A stretch of DNA of 64,000 bases, taken from NCBI GenBank assembly GCA_963422465.1, contig OY730170.1:558001-622000 (forward strand), in the 5' to 3' direction. This stretch comes from Lichina pygmaea (lineage: Eukaryota > Ascomycota > Lichinomycetes > Lichinales > Lichinaceae). A program made the position numbers and the translations under genes. Below the pieces are notes generated by a model. The model was given only the letters and a program-made list of their open reading frames with translations. It searched no databases and was not told where the DNA came from. Within the stretch, counting starts at the first letter, position 1, and each line of letters starts with the position of its first letter. Positions 44,151 through 54,919 of the stretch are shown in pieces.

Positions 44151-47100
44151 CCCACGATTCTGAGGAGTTCGGCGTAGCCGGCCTAGGTACGCTACGGTAC
44201 CGGTTTCATTTCTCTTTTTTTGGTGTTCTTTGATGAAGATATATACATATATAGTACGTATGGGCGTGACTTACGTACAGAACTCAGTTAACGTAACATC
44301 GTTCCCCCACTCGCCGCAGTTACTGTAGCTTTGTCATCATATTCAGAATCTCAACTCTTTCCTCAAATCATCGCAGTATCTACGTAGCTTGAGGCTGTAC
44401 AGACACCCAGCCTATTGACGACACTTTGTCAATCTCTCTGATTCCAGATCTGCCAACATAATATAAGTAGAGAGCTCTTGTAGCGTGGCAACACAAGGAT
44501 TTCGCCTACGGCTTGATGATACCGCACTTCAAGTACAGAGTGGGCATTCCCGCCTGAAGTATGGCTTACATACACATTCCACCCGTACTTTTGCTACGCT
44601 CGCTGCTGCTGCTGCTGGTGACGACGAGGTCTCGCCTGAGCTCCCTGCTCGTGTCTCGAGATGTCTTACGGGGCCGTGTAGCTCTAGGCCACGTAAGCCC
44701 ATGTCACGCGGCCCCCCGATAGTGGCGATGCCGACGTCCTTCTCAACAAAGACAGTGGAAGACGACTGTTTGGTGTAATTACACCAATTCTCGATGGAAA
44801 GTTGCCAAGACCTTGAGATGTAAGAAGAAGCATATCATGTCTTCCTATCTTCTCGGTCCAAATTGGAAGTATAGCACTGGTCAGTGTGTCACTGTCATGT
44901 CGAAAGATATACACTATACTCTGAAGGTGACTTGGTCCCAGGTCGTTCAAGTCCAAAAGCAAACAGCCATGGCATCCACTCCGGTATTCTGCTACATCGG
45001 ATGAAATCCTGGATCCGACGATAGCCGAGCACTGTTCTAAGGTGTTCCTGACAAATCTGTCACCATCTATCTGGGTAATTATCAGTTCTTACACGAGACT
45101 GCAACGCATTTATCACGTAGCGCATGACTATCTTCGCTGTTGAGATTGCCACCATCAAGGCTCTAGAGCCTTGGGGAATTGAAGTTCTGAGAAGATTGCT
45201 GGAGGAGCACCAAGAGTGGAGGCTGACCATCGCGAGTATCTACGCCACCGAGAATCAGCACGCAGCACTAGGAGCAGGCGCAGAAATACTGACACGAGCA
45301 GTGCTAGCAACCGAAGCAGCACTGGAAACAGTGTAGTATATGTCGCTGGAGCTACTCCCGTCACCTCGAGTAGCAAGAGCTGCAACACCGTCGGAAACCA
45401 AATGTTCTTCTCAACATTCACGACGCAAACTAACTTTCTGTCGTCCAAGTCAACAAATCGTCCATGATCGTGTCGAGATCTCGGTACCGGTAAATCGAAA
45501 TCTCTGGTAAGGCCATGTCGGACACATGTCCATAGCTCACAATCAGCACGTTAGTGCGAGTGTTCAACCTGTCTTGTGGAGCAGCTAGATGGGCCCCTCG
45601 AAATCCGGCATCAATAGGTTGGTCATGCTATCGTGTTTCCAATGGTGGCGGTGAGTGCTTGGACCCCAATTTCGTTGGGAAGGCCAGCGAACCAGAACTG
45701 GAGACGCAGCTCCTTCGCACTTCCGTGATCATGTGGCTGACTAAGTTTATACTGTGAAGTAGGAAGCTTTGAAACATGTCTCAAGTCTCGGAGACACAGC
45801 CGAGGGACTTGGGATGCCGACTAATCAAGAAGTGTCGAAGCGCCTTGGTAGTGAAGCTCGTGCTGGATCTCGACTGGGGGCCGGTCGAGGTTTCACTGGA
45901 GCTCTGCCGCTTGAGGCATGTCGATACGCGCATCCTTGGCAAGCCTGACTTGAATATGTGCTTTTTTCATGCCATCATCACTCGACCGACTGTACTCGTA
46001 GAGTTCAGTACGCACGGCAACACCTCCCATTCATGGAAAGTTCAACTCCTTCAGCCAGAAACAAGCTCATTGTACCCTCGTAGATGTTCGTTCTATTGAT
46101 CCCGGCATCAGCAGCGATATGGCGTGTCTTCGCCGCGCAATCTCAGACCACCTGCGGCTGCCCGTGCCGTGCGGGGCGAGCTTACGTAGTAACTCCTGGC
46201 TTATCGGCCGGTCGTCGGAAATAGCTCCGTCGTGATCGTACGAAGCCGGCACACTCACCACTGGTAGCCTTTAGTCAGCGTAAACGGTGACGACACCTCC
46301 TAACCTGGTCCGTGGAACGGCACGATGACGACTCGGGGCTTGGTCTCCGGTCCCGGCCTGCCTTTCGTTAGGATGCACTCCAACACGTGTGGAGCAGGCC
46401 AATCGAAAGCCCTACTGTATCTTGTCGCGAGGACTAAGTTGCAGCGGTGGCGTGCATGCATGCATGGCGAGGCGATGCTGATTTTGCCGAGCGCAACCAC
46501 CTCGTCCTTGCTCACCCCCGCTTCTCCTGCGAGCTTCTCCTCCTTGCACCTTCATCTCAACGTGAAGGGGGGACCTGCATGTAGCACAAGCACAGCAAGG
46601 CGTTGGCTCTTCCGGCAAGAGGTTTCGGTGGAGATTGTCTTCAAGAGGATGAATCCAGGCACGGGAGTACGAAGGTAGAGCTAGCTTGACGTGTGGGAAA
46701 GTCTCCCAAGCTCGCTCGGCCAGTTCAACTTATGAGTAACTGGTCATCTCCACTCTGGCAAGTCCTTCCGCCGATGACGGAGGATGACGTACATTGTACT
46801 GCGGTGAAGCTTAGTCGGTATCGAATGCTGCGACGCTAGCTAGCTCACGATAGTGATGACTAAGCAGTCGGCACGCCGACGTTGAGCAACCGAAGCTTAC
46901 CCCGCCGATGAGCTCGTTACAGTATCTCGTCACGCTCGTACTCTATGGTACGGAGGACCTCCGTGCTTCGTATTAGTTCTGTGAAGCGCAGAGGCAGCAA
47001 GGCCGCAAGACGATGGACGACCGACAGGACCGTCTCAGGTTCTGTCCACGTGTCTCTCGGACCAGGGGGTCTCGGAGCGTACACTACAGGCTCAAACAGT

Positions 47101-47253
47101 ACGTAGAAAAAGGTATGTACACAGATTAAGACATTAGGTCGGGGTCGTGAAGAGTCGTGTGGAAAGAACAAAGTGTCGAAGCAGACCGGCGCTGGGGAGA
47201 ATGTACATCCCGGAGATGGGAGAAGTTCGAGAACGTCAGGAGAGACGCCATCG
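44151..47253. other. 3.1-kb region without a recognisable gene
   Basis: The open frames at 44485-44778, 45124-45336, 45776-46099, 46300-46515 (minus) and 46917-47171 (minus) are all below about 110 codons. They have no signal peptide, membrane pattern or family motif that I can name. CTAGCTAG-type strings and GTACGTA motifs occur near 44255 and 46840. It may contain decayed transposon sequence. Confidence 0.4.
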
Positions 47254-48653
47254 TCACAAGCGAGTCTGGCGGCCAGACTCTAGGTCTTCTACCCCCCGCT
47301 GGATCGAAGTAGAAGAGACCTCGACGTCGATGGTGTGCATGATGCCGTCGTGTCTCCGGTTCTCGTCCCACCTTCCATCACGTGGCCATTCCAGCCGTGA
47401 TGCTGGTACGCCCGTCGACGCCTTCTCCTCGTCCACGACACCCACGACACCCTCGCCGCGATCGACGCTGCGCAGCTCGACGGCACCGACCTCGCTGAGC
47501 TGGGTGAAGTCGGTGTCCCCGTTGGACCTCCCGTACTTCTTGGGCATGTACTGGCTGGACCGGTTTGCAGGATTAGACCGGCGCGACGGAGTTCGGACAG
47601 AGCCGAGAACGCTGCCGGTCACCTTTCGAAGGAGCGGCTGAAGCGGAGGCATGCACGAGGTGATGATACCGACGTTGAGCTCGATCAAACTGCGATGGGT
47701 TTAGACGTCAGGCAGGCGGAGGCGGAAGACACACGATCGGGCGTCCGAGACGGATGGCCGGATGACGCACCTCCAGATCATCCATTGGGCATACGTCCAA
47801 GTGGCGTCGGCGTTCGCGGTCTCGTAGTTGGAAGTCACGCCCACCCGTACGAATGCGACGGTTGTCGCTCTGGGAGGCAGATGAAGGTCAGCCAGCAGAA
47901 ACGCAATCGACCACGCGGCGTGGGACGGACGACGTACATGCCACCGGTGGCGAATGTCGCGATGACGCCAATCTTCCTCTGCAACGGCATCTGCAGGCGC
48001 CAGAGCAGCGGGAGAGGCAGACACATGACGTATAGATCCGTGACGGCGTTCGCCGCGACGGTGATGAAGCCTAGCAACGGGCCGTTGATGCAGCGTCGTC
48101 TCCCGCCAGGCCCGAAATCCCAAGCGCTGCTGAGGGGGATGCACTGCATCGCCATCGGTAGGAAGAACGCGATTGCCGCCGCGACCATGAACGCGATGGA
48201 GCCGTAGACGGTCCGGCGGAACGTTCGGTTGTGACCAAAGATGCGCAGATACATGACCATGATGGAGATCTTGATCAGATAAGGCAGCACGGCGATCATG
48301 ATGATGTTGACGGTGCTCAACCGGACGTAGTTCACCAGCATGCCCTTGGTGATGTGCCACAGGTGCAAGCCGAGACCATAGCTCGTGCAGGCGATGGCGA
48401 TGGAGGAGAAGGCGACGGCCGCAGCCATCGTGAAGAGGATGAGGGCATCGTCGAGCCCGAATGCTCGAGAGACGACGAATCTCGCATACAACCGGAGGAT
48501 GACGAAGGAGGCCGACAGCAGCGGAAACGTGATGGAGACTCCCAGGATGAGAGATTTCCGTGAGGGGACGTTGCTCGGATCAACGCCAGGCGGCGGTGGA
48601 CGCGCCGGTTGCGTCAGGTCGAGGGCGCCAGCAGTGGCGGAGGAGTTGGACAT
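47254..48653 (-). CDS. Fungal rhodopsin-domain (SAT4-like) seven-helix membrane protein
   Basis: Three exons: 48653..47938, 47869..47771 and 47689..47254, introns 68 and 81 nt; 416 aa. The text follows the conserved fungal integral membrane (rhodopsin-like) domain: LILGVSITFPLLSASFVILR, FGLDDALILFTMAAAVAFSS, GLGLHLWHI, STVNIIMIAVLPYLIKISIM, YLRIFG, then PLSSAWDFG followed by the Cys-containing CINGPLLGFITVAANAVTDL, and LPLPLLWRLQMPLQRKIGV. The splice restores GGIATTVAFVRV, and the next junction restores WSLIELNVGIITSCMPPL, which is the family's last conserved helix. The C-terminal ~110 residues are a charged cytosolic tail. Members are not true retinal rhodopsins; most have unknown function, some being GPCR-like or linked to pathogenicity and secondary metabolism. 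Confidence 0.9.
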
Positions 48654-51010
48654 GGTGTGTTTGGGCGTGACGAACTCGGATCTCCAGAGACGTTAGAGCC
48701 CGCATTATTTAACACAGGCGACGTAGGGAGCAGCACGGACGACACCTAGGCGGGGATCGGATCTGCGTCGAGCGCCGGCGCGCAGAGCGGACATGTCTCC
48801 CATCGCCGCAGGGATGATGGTGGGCCCAGCCGGCTCCAGCCACGGCACAGGGGTGGTCCAAGGTCGACAGAACATGCCGCGGCTCCAAGATGCGTTCACT
48901 CTGTCCTTTGGCATCGGAGGTGACCCACATACAGACGGTCCAGCGTTTGGTCTGCTGTCCCGCTCATTTGCTTTTGCTGCGATGATGGCCATCTTTGTCA
49001 GGTCCATCCTCGGCGACAAACCTCGGCGCAAATTCCGACTGCGAAGAGCACGTTAGTAGCGCGCTCTCGAATCTTTCTTCGCTTCTCCCGTCCGTCAGTC
49101 AATGCTCTTCGCGAAGCCTAGCCCACAATGAAAGAACGCATCTCATCGGCAGACGCCGACGCCAGCGCTGGAGACGTTCCGTAAATCGAACGTCTTGCTT
49201 TGGAGGCGACAGTCTGGAGCCGTTAACTTGACCATGGGACCCAAGCACAGTTGCGATGGTGTAGCCTGGCCCCGACCTTAGCCTCAGTTCTTCAAACGCC
49301 TTCGGTTGCCGTAGCGGCCATGCTGCAGCCGTGACGATGCCACGAGGGGTCTCTCGCGATCCCTTGCATGTCGGCCGTATAGCGGACCCAAGTACATACG
49401 TACCCTCGTACGTATGTACGAGGGACGCGTAAGCATGACCGACATGCCCAACGTCCATATGTACCTCCATACGGACTGCACGTCAAAGTACCGACAATTA
49501 GGAAATCAGACCCGACCCGACCCCCGCGCTACCCCGATGGCCTATGCACGTCGTACCTCCATCTCAAGGAACCCTTGACGCCATGCGGGAGTACGTAGCG
49601 TACTCCAGTCGTCAGTTGTTCATGCAGGTGAAAGCTTCCCGTTCCTGAGTTGGGCTTCTTTCCGACCGTCGGCCATCCCACACGAGCGTGCGGCTTGAGC
49701 ACTCATAGTTCTCGGGCCGTCCCGATGGCGAATCGGACCGGCTTCAGTAGAGCAGCGCTGGCGACGACCACGACGAAGAAGAAGAGGGAGAAGAAGAAGA
49801 AGTAGAAGAAGCAACTTCTGATACGTATGATCGATGCTTGGCAGGCCAGCTTCATGGCGCTTTGGTTCTCGAACTCCTATCCTTGCGCTGGGAACTCGAG
49901 TCAGCCCTGTAAACAAATCCAATCATAAATTCCTTATTCCTGCTGTACCAAGGCCCCGCACGGTTGGCCTCAAGTCTTCCCACGTCGAGAATACGTGGAG
50001 ATCGCACATCCGCAGCTGAACTGTGGCATGTCCGACGTGGTGAAAACACCTGGCTTAGGGGGTTGGCTTGCAGTTGCGCCGTGACAAGGGGACTGCTGCA
50101 TTCTTCCACATCACCACCATCGAAGATGGGACTTGAGGGGTCCACTGTGACCCAGCCCTCCTTCGCCGCTGCGTAGTCCAAAGCTAGTGCTCCTTCATGT
50201 CAAGAGATCCTGTGGTTATTCCAGCCTGATGAAACTCTTGTGGTTCTTCAGGGTCGGCTTGCAGCCCCTCCTTTCGGTCCTTGAACATCTTTGACTTCGA
50301 AAGTCGCTCTGCTTCTGAGAAGCCGCCCGCCCCGCACGATCTCGGGTTTGTCCCAGAGAAACCCTTCTCTCACCAAGATGAGAGGCTGCGAACTTGTGTT
50401 CCTGTTGTGGTGAGGAACCCGACCCAAAATCATCGCGCCTTGACCATCTTCCAAAGCCAGTTACACCTGATCTCTACCACAAATCAAAGTTGCTGCAAAT
50501 GAGTTTTGATAAGATTATTGGCGAAAGGAGGGCGAATGCATCGGAGAGAGATGGATGTACACAGTTGCATGTGGTCGATGATGTTGTGTGGCTGTACCAC
50601 TCGTCTCTCGTTTGAAACCTTGAAGAAAGTTTGGCACGATATGCTGCAGGCTCCCCAACAGAGGTCGAATGAAGCGACGATATAGGACTTCCCGACGATA
50701 GGGACGATGGAGACCGGTAAAACTTCTCCTCCCCTTCTGTTGATGTGGGAGATACTGTTGTCTCGGCCTGGAATCCGCTCTCGACTTCGTCGACGTTGCT
50801 AGAGGAAAGGCAACAATTGTCGAAGAGAATGAAATACAGACGAAGAAGACAAGAATAGTCAAAGAGATGATGCAAATGACCTCGACGGTAAGCCTCAATA
50901 TCAGATAGAGATCTTCACCACATGATGGAAGCCGCGAGTCTGGTTGTCGATAGAAGTGGACGTGTCTGCTCGAGGTAGCAAGTCCGATACTAATCATGGC
51001 AAAATGCAGC
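48654..51010. other. 2.4-kb region without a convincing gene
   Basis: It lies between the rhodopsin-like gene and TIM13. A perfect 11-bp-arm inverted repeat is at 49392-49419 (listed separately), and an AAGAAG-rich run at about 49770-49815. A minus-strand frame at 50515-51078 encodes one membrane-like stretch but has no family signal and overlaps the TIM13 end. Confidence 0.45.
49392..49419. repeat. Perfect inverted repeat, GTACATACGTA arms
   Basis: Left arm GTACATACGTA (49392-49402), six-base spacer CCCTCG, right arm TACGTATGTAC (49409-49419), an exact complement. Confidence 0.9.
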
Positions 51011-51378
51011 TCATGATCCTCCCAGCATCCAACCGTTGGCCTGCTCGCGCTGTATTCGGTTGGTATACTCTTTACCAATCGTGTTCCACGCCGCCATGTA
51101 CTTCTCCATGCACTGCGTCATGCAAGTTTCCTCCCCAGCTGATAAAGTTGACCCAGGCTTGGGAACACATTTCCCGAAACAGTTGTCGTTGATGTTCTGA
51201 GATCCCACGAGGTCAGTCAAGCCGCACGGAGAACGAAGCATCATCGCATCTGACGTACGTCCATCAACTGCCGCGCATTGGTGACAGCAGCCTCTTGCTG
51301 TAGCTTCTGGATGATCAAATCCTTTGGGCCGGCTTTGTTGCTGCCGGAAGGGCTCAAGGCGTTTGTGAATGCGTTCAT
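51011..51378 (-). CDS. TIM13: Mitochondrial import inner membrane translocase subunit Tim13
   Basis: Two exons: 51378..51259 and 51196..51011, intron 62 nt; 101 aa, normal for a small Tim protein. The twin CX3C motifs are complete: CFGKC (46-50) and CMTQC (65-69), joined by the family spacer VPKPGSTLSAGEET. The start is MNAFTNALSPSGSNKAGPKD and the helical end is MAAWNTIGKEYTNRIQREQ. Tim8-Tim13 hexamers chaperone hydrophobic precursors across the intermembrane space to the TIM22 and SAM machineries. It is divergent from the ZRT3-like gene with 319 bases between starts. Confidence 0.96.
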
Positions 51379-51697
51379 GCTGGAAGGGCTGAAGTTTCAA
51401 CGGGAAACGCCGGGTAGAAAAAATCTACGTGTTGGCTTTTTGTCGGTTTCCTGTAGGGAGTACTCCGTACGGAAGTACGTATGTACATACTGTACGTACA
51501 GGTACCGTACCGTACCGGTACAGAATACGGTACCGTAGATGGTTAGTCAGCAACTTCAAGATTGTGTACTCCGTACGAGTAACACCGTCGACTGGGGCGT
51601 GTGGGGCAGCGGTGGTTGAGACCGGAGACCGGAGACCGAGGTCTTCCTTCCCTTCAGCTGCAGTAGTATAGTCCACATTAGGACCGCAGCATTCAAG
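51379..51697. promoter_or_regulatory. Short bidirectional promoter of TIM13 and the ZRT3-like gene
   Basis: 319 bases. The stretch 51453-51537 is dense in GTACGTA, GTACGG and TACCGTAC motifs, many of them self-complementary. A GACCGGAGACCGGAGACC triplet repeat lies at 51620-51638. Confidence 0.5.
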
Positions 51698-53463
51698 ATG
51701 TTGAGCTATGATCAGAGAGGCTGGATTATGGCAAGTGTCAGCGGTGTTGGTGTGTGGCTGAGCGCGCTCATCCTCTACGTGGATATGCTGACGGTCATCG
51801 CAGCCTGCGTTCTTGGATCATCTATCATCTCTATCGACTATATAGTACGGCTTTTTCCAGGAAAGAAGAACTTCAAGATCGAGGAGAGCAATGCCTTCCT
51901 TTCAGCATCTCTCAGTCTCAGCTTTGGAGTGATGGTGAGTCGATCCCGCCGTAGCCCTTTGACAGTACTTTCTGGCTGTCATGCTAACGCTCTGCAGCTT
52001 TTTGCCTCACTGTACAGCATGTTGCCATCGGCAGACCGATACCTCACGGAGAGCGGCCTTGCGCCAAAGACAGCAGCCTGGACTCTCATCATCTGCTTCC
52101 TGGGGGGTGTTGTCGGTATCCAGATCCTCTCTCGTGTCATACACTCCTATATCCCATCGGAGGTTGTCGATTGCAGTCATACGCATGACGAGCACCCCCG
52201 GTACAACAACGAAGAGGAAGAGCCACATGCAGCTCCTAACGCGCCGCTTGTATCCGGCTTTCCGAGAGGCTCCGATGCGCGGACGGACTCTGGCTCGGGC
52301 GATCGGGCTATGGAAGGGACGCCATTATTGTCACACGAAAATGACGCCGGCGGGATTGAGACAGATCTCCCAAGCGCCATGAAAGAAAGACCTTCAATTC
52401 CCCGTCGAAGGCCCTCCTTTCCATCACGAGTCAAAACCCAGATGTCTTCCTTGGTCTATGGAGACCACGGCGCCTGCGAAAGCGGACCTTGCTATGGCTA
52501 TACCAATCCCTGTGGCCGAGAATGTCTCAAATATCTACCGCCCAAGGCGTCAGATGGTGATCCGTGGAGGCAACCCAAGGACGGACGCAAGCTACAGGTC
52601 CACCGTTCGTCGACTACTCCGCTTCTCAGGCCGATGCGTACTGGAGGTCTTCAGAACGTCGATGAAGAGGCTGGCGTCGCTGGCGATGCGTTAGCTCCAG
52701 TGCCTTCATCGTTGCAAGCGCCGGGTTCCATCGTTTCCCGGCCGAGCGAAGATGATTTCGACAAGTATGCATCTGGGCTTACTGCAGGCAACGGCAGCAT
52801 CGAATCAGGCGGAAAGAGCATACAGGGTTTCAAGGACGCAAATTCACGAGGCAAGTCGATGCACCACCATCACGTACCGACCAACGCTTTCCTCTCGATC
52901 GGTCTTCAGACGTCCCTTGCCATCGCCCTGCACAAGCTTCCGGAAGGCTTCATTACCTACGCGACCAACCACGCCAATTCGCAGCTGGGCTTCTCTGTCT
53001 TCATGGCGCTTTTCATCCACAACATCACCGAAGGCTTCGCCATGGCCATGCCCCTGTTTCTTGCCCTCGGGAGTCGGACCAAGGCGATCCTGTGGAGCAG
53101 CCTTCTCGGCGGATTCAGTCAACCTCTAGGAGCCGGTGTTGCTGCGCTGTGGTTTGCGCTCGCTGGACAAAATGACATGGCGCCGGGGGAGCGTGTGTAT
53201 GGTGCCATGTTCGCGATCACTTGTGAGTTGGTCTTCTCCCATCTTCTCCCACTTGTCATGATCATGTTTCGGAGCCTCTTTGTGGGATGGAGACCAGCAC
53301 TCATGCTAACGTGAGCGCTACCGCAGCCGGTATCATGGCCTCTGTCGCTCTACAGCTTTTCTCGCAAGGTCTCGATCTCTGTCATAAACAGGGCATCTGC
53401 ACCCTGTTTGCTTTTCTGGGCATGGCTCTACTGGGAGTCAGTTTTGCACTGACAGCCAGTTGA
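51698..53463 (+). CDS. ZIP-family zinc transporter, ZRT3-like (vacuolar)
   Basis: Four exons: 51698..51749, 51804..51934, 51998..53222 and 53327..53463, introns 54, 63 and 104 nt; 514 aa. The start MLSYDQRGWIMASVSGV joins to ACVLGSSIISIDYIVR. TM segments follow (FLSASLSLSFGVM then LFASLYSMLPSAD). A long loop of about 230 residues includes HTHDEHP and a Cys cluster (CESGPCYGYTNPCGRECLKY). The ZIP signature is clear: SIGLQTSLAIALHKLPEGF, then FSVFMALFIHNITEGFAMAM, with the paired metal-binding histidines. Yeast Zrt3 exports stored zinc from the vacuole; that role here is inferred from the subfamily-like architecture. Confidence 0.9.
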
Positions 53464-54919
53464 ACAAAGCAATCCTTCCCGCTACATCTTCTGCCCTCCC
53501 CACCATCTTTCTATACTGTCTGATCCACCTCACAGTACCACTCCCTTCCTCACATCCTTGTCACTCAACAAAGCTTCACTTCTCTCCAACCTTTTTTGAC
53601 GTTTTTTATACTTCTAGCTTTCAGACTTATCACTATCATGACTGACTGACTGACAAAATTCTTTCAACAAGTATTTCTCCTGGAGAGTAATATTCTACAC
53701 TGCAATCTCCGCAAGCACACACTTGTTATACACAAATCAGACTGCTGAACTTATTTCCCCCGTCCCTCCCCCCCTTTTCCTTTTTCACCTGACATATCTG
53801 ACATTCCACAATTTCACAAGCAGTATTGGTTATTGGTTATTGGTATTCCTACTCCATTCTAGTGCTAGTTATCTAGACTATGCTGGGTCAGCTATGAAAA
53901 TTAAGCAAGGAAAACTCTAGGCCTGCTAGGGTGAAAAACCTCCTTCTGCAGTGCCTGGCCAGCACTATCCTGTCGAGATGCTGTAGAACATGGGGGGTGG
54001 CTGGCTAGCAGCCAGCTTCCAGCTGCTCCTGAGCCCAGGAGAACTGGGGGAGAATCACAAGCAGTATAGTCCACACAAAAAGATGTATTCCCAGGTGTTT
54101 CCATCCTGACACACTTCCTCATATTAAGAACAATTCCCTTCTCTGAACTCTATTCTACTACTTTTTTCTTCTCTGACATATCATGGGATTGAGAAACTGA
54201 TAGACTGATCAACCAGCTTCCACATGAGTAGATATAAGAGTCTTCCTTACTGCACAGAGCTAGTCAACTCATGAATGAAAACTCTTTGAGTGCACGGAGA
54301 TGATGCTGTACTGTAGGATATCAAGTGCGAAGATGGCAGTGAAGTTCGGATGCTATTTTCATTGACCTGTGGCAGAGGTGGCTTGATTCACTCATGTCTC
54401 AACCACTCCATCAGGAATTGTCAAGTTTCCCAACAGATGGACAAAATAACAGCAAGACGCAAATGCAACATATATATTTGTTTGCAGCATACGACTACGT
54501 AAGACCTGTCAACAACAACGCCAGCGGCGCCAGTCCCAACAACAAACAATCCTTGTTCAAATTGGTGGGGGAGGGGTGGGTTTCTTTTGGTTTGGTTTGG
54601 TTTAGGTTTGATCTGTGCAAGTACGTAGAGACTAAGCCATGTGTATGTACAGTATGGAGAATGTGCAATAGCGTGGTAGACGGGTGTAGCGTGTTGTTGT
54701 GCTGGTGATGGTGCGTAGCTGACTTGAGCTGAGCTCAGCTGAGACTTTTCGGTGGGGGAGAGAGGAGAGGAAGTAGCCCCGGGGGGGGGGGGGGGGGGGG
54801 ATGGTCATGATGTGGGGTGCCTACTGCTGCAGAGTGAGACGGAGAGTGATGTGATAGAAGGAGATCAGGAGATCAGGAGATTAGGAGGATGACGGAGATG
54901 AAAAAAGAGAGCGGCGTTC
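53464..54919. other. Convergent intergenic region, no gene seen
   Basis: About 1.46 kb between the stops of the ZRT3-like and midasin genes. It includes a TATTGGT tandem triplet (53825-53845), pyrimidine-rich stretches and a poly-G run at 54781-54800. No gene is recognised. Confidence 0.45.
54781..54800. repeat. Poly-G homopolymer tract
   Basis: Twenty consecutive G residues about 120 bases downstream of the midasin stop. Confidence 0.95.

Noticed and set aside
44485-45467. Short plus-strand frames in the accessory island
   Set aside because: All are under 100 codons, overlap one another in different frames, and show no splice-consistent joining or known motif.
46300-47171. Minus-strand frames of 71 and 84 codons upstream of the rhodopsin-like gene end
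   Set aside because: Considered as exons of an unknown gene, but no consistent donor and acceptor set or family match was found.
50515-51078. Minus-strand frame of 187 codons with one membrane-like segment
   Set aside because: It overlaps the last exon of TIM13 in another frame. It has no family motif, and its hydrophobic stretch is Ser/Phe/Ile-rich in the way AT-richer spacer DNA often is.
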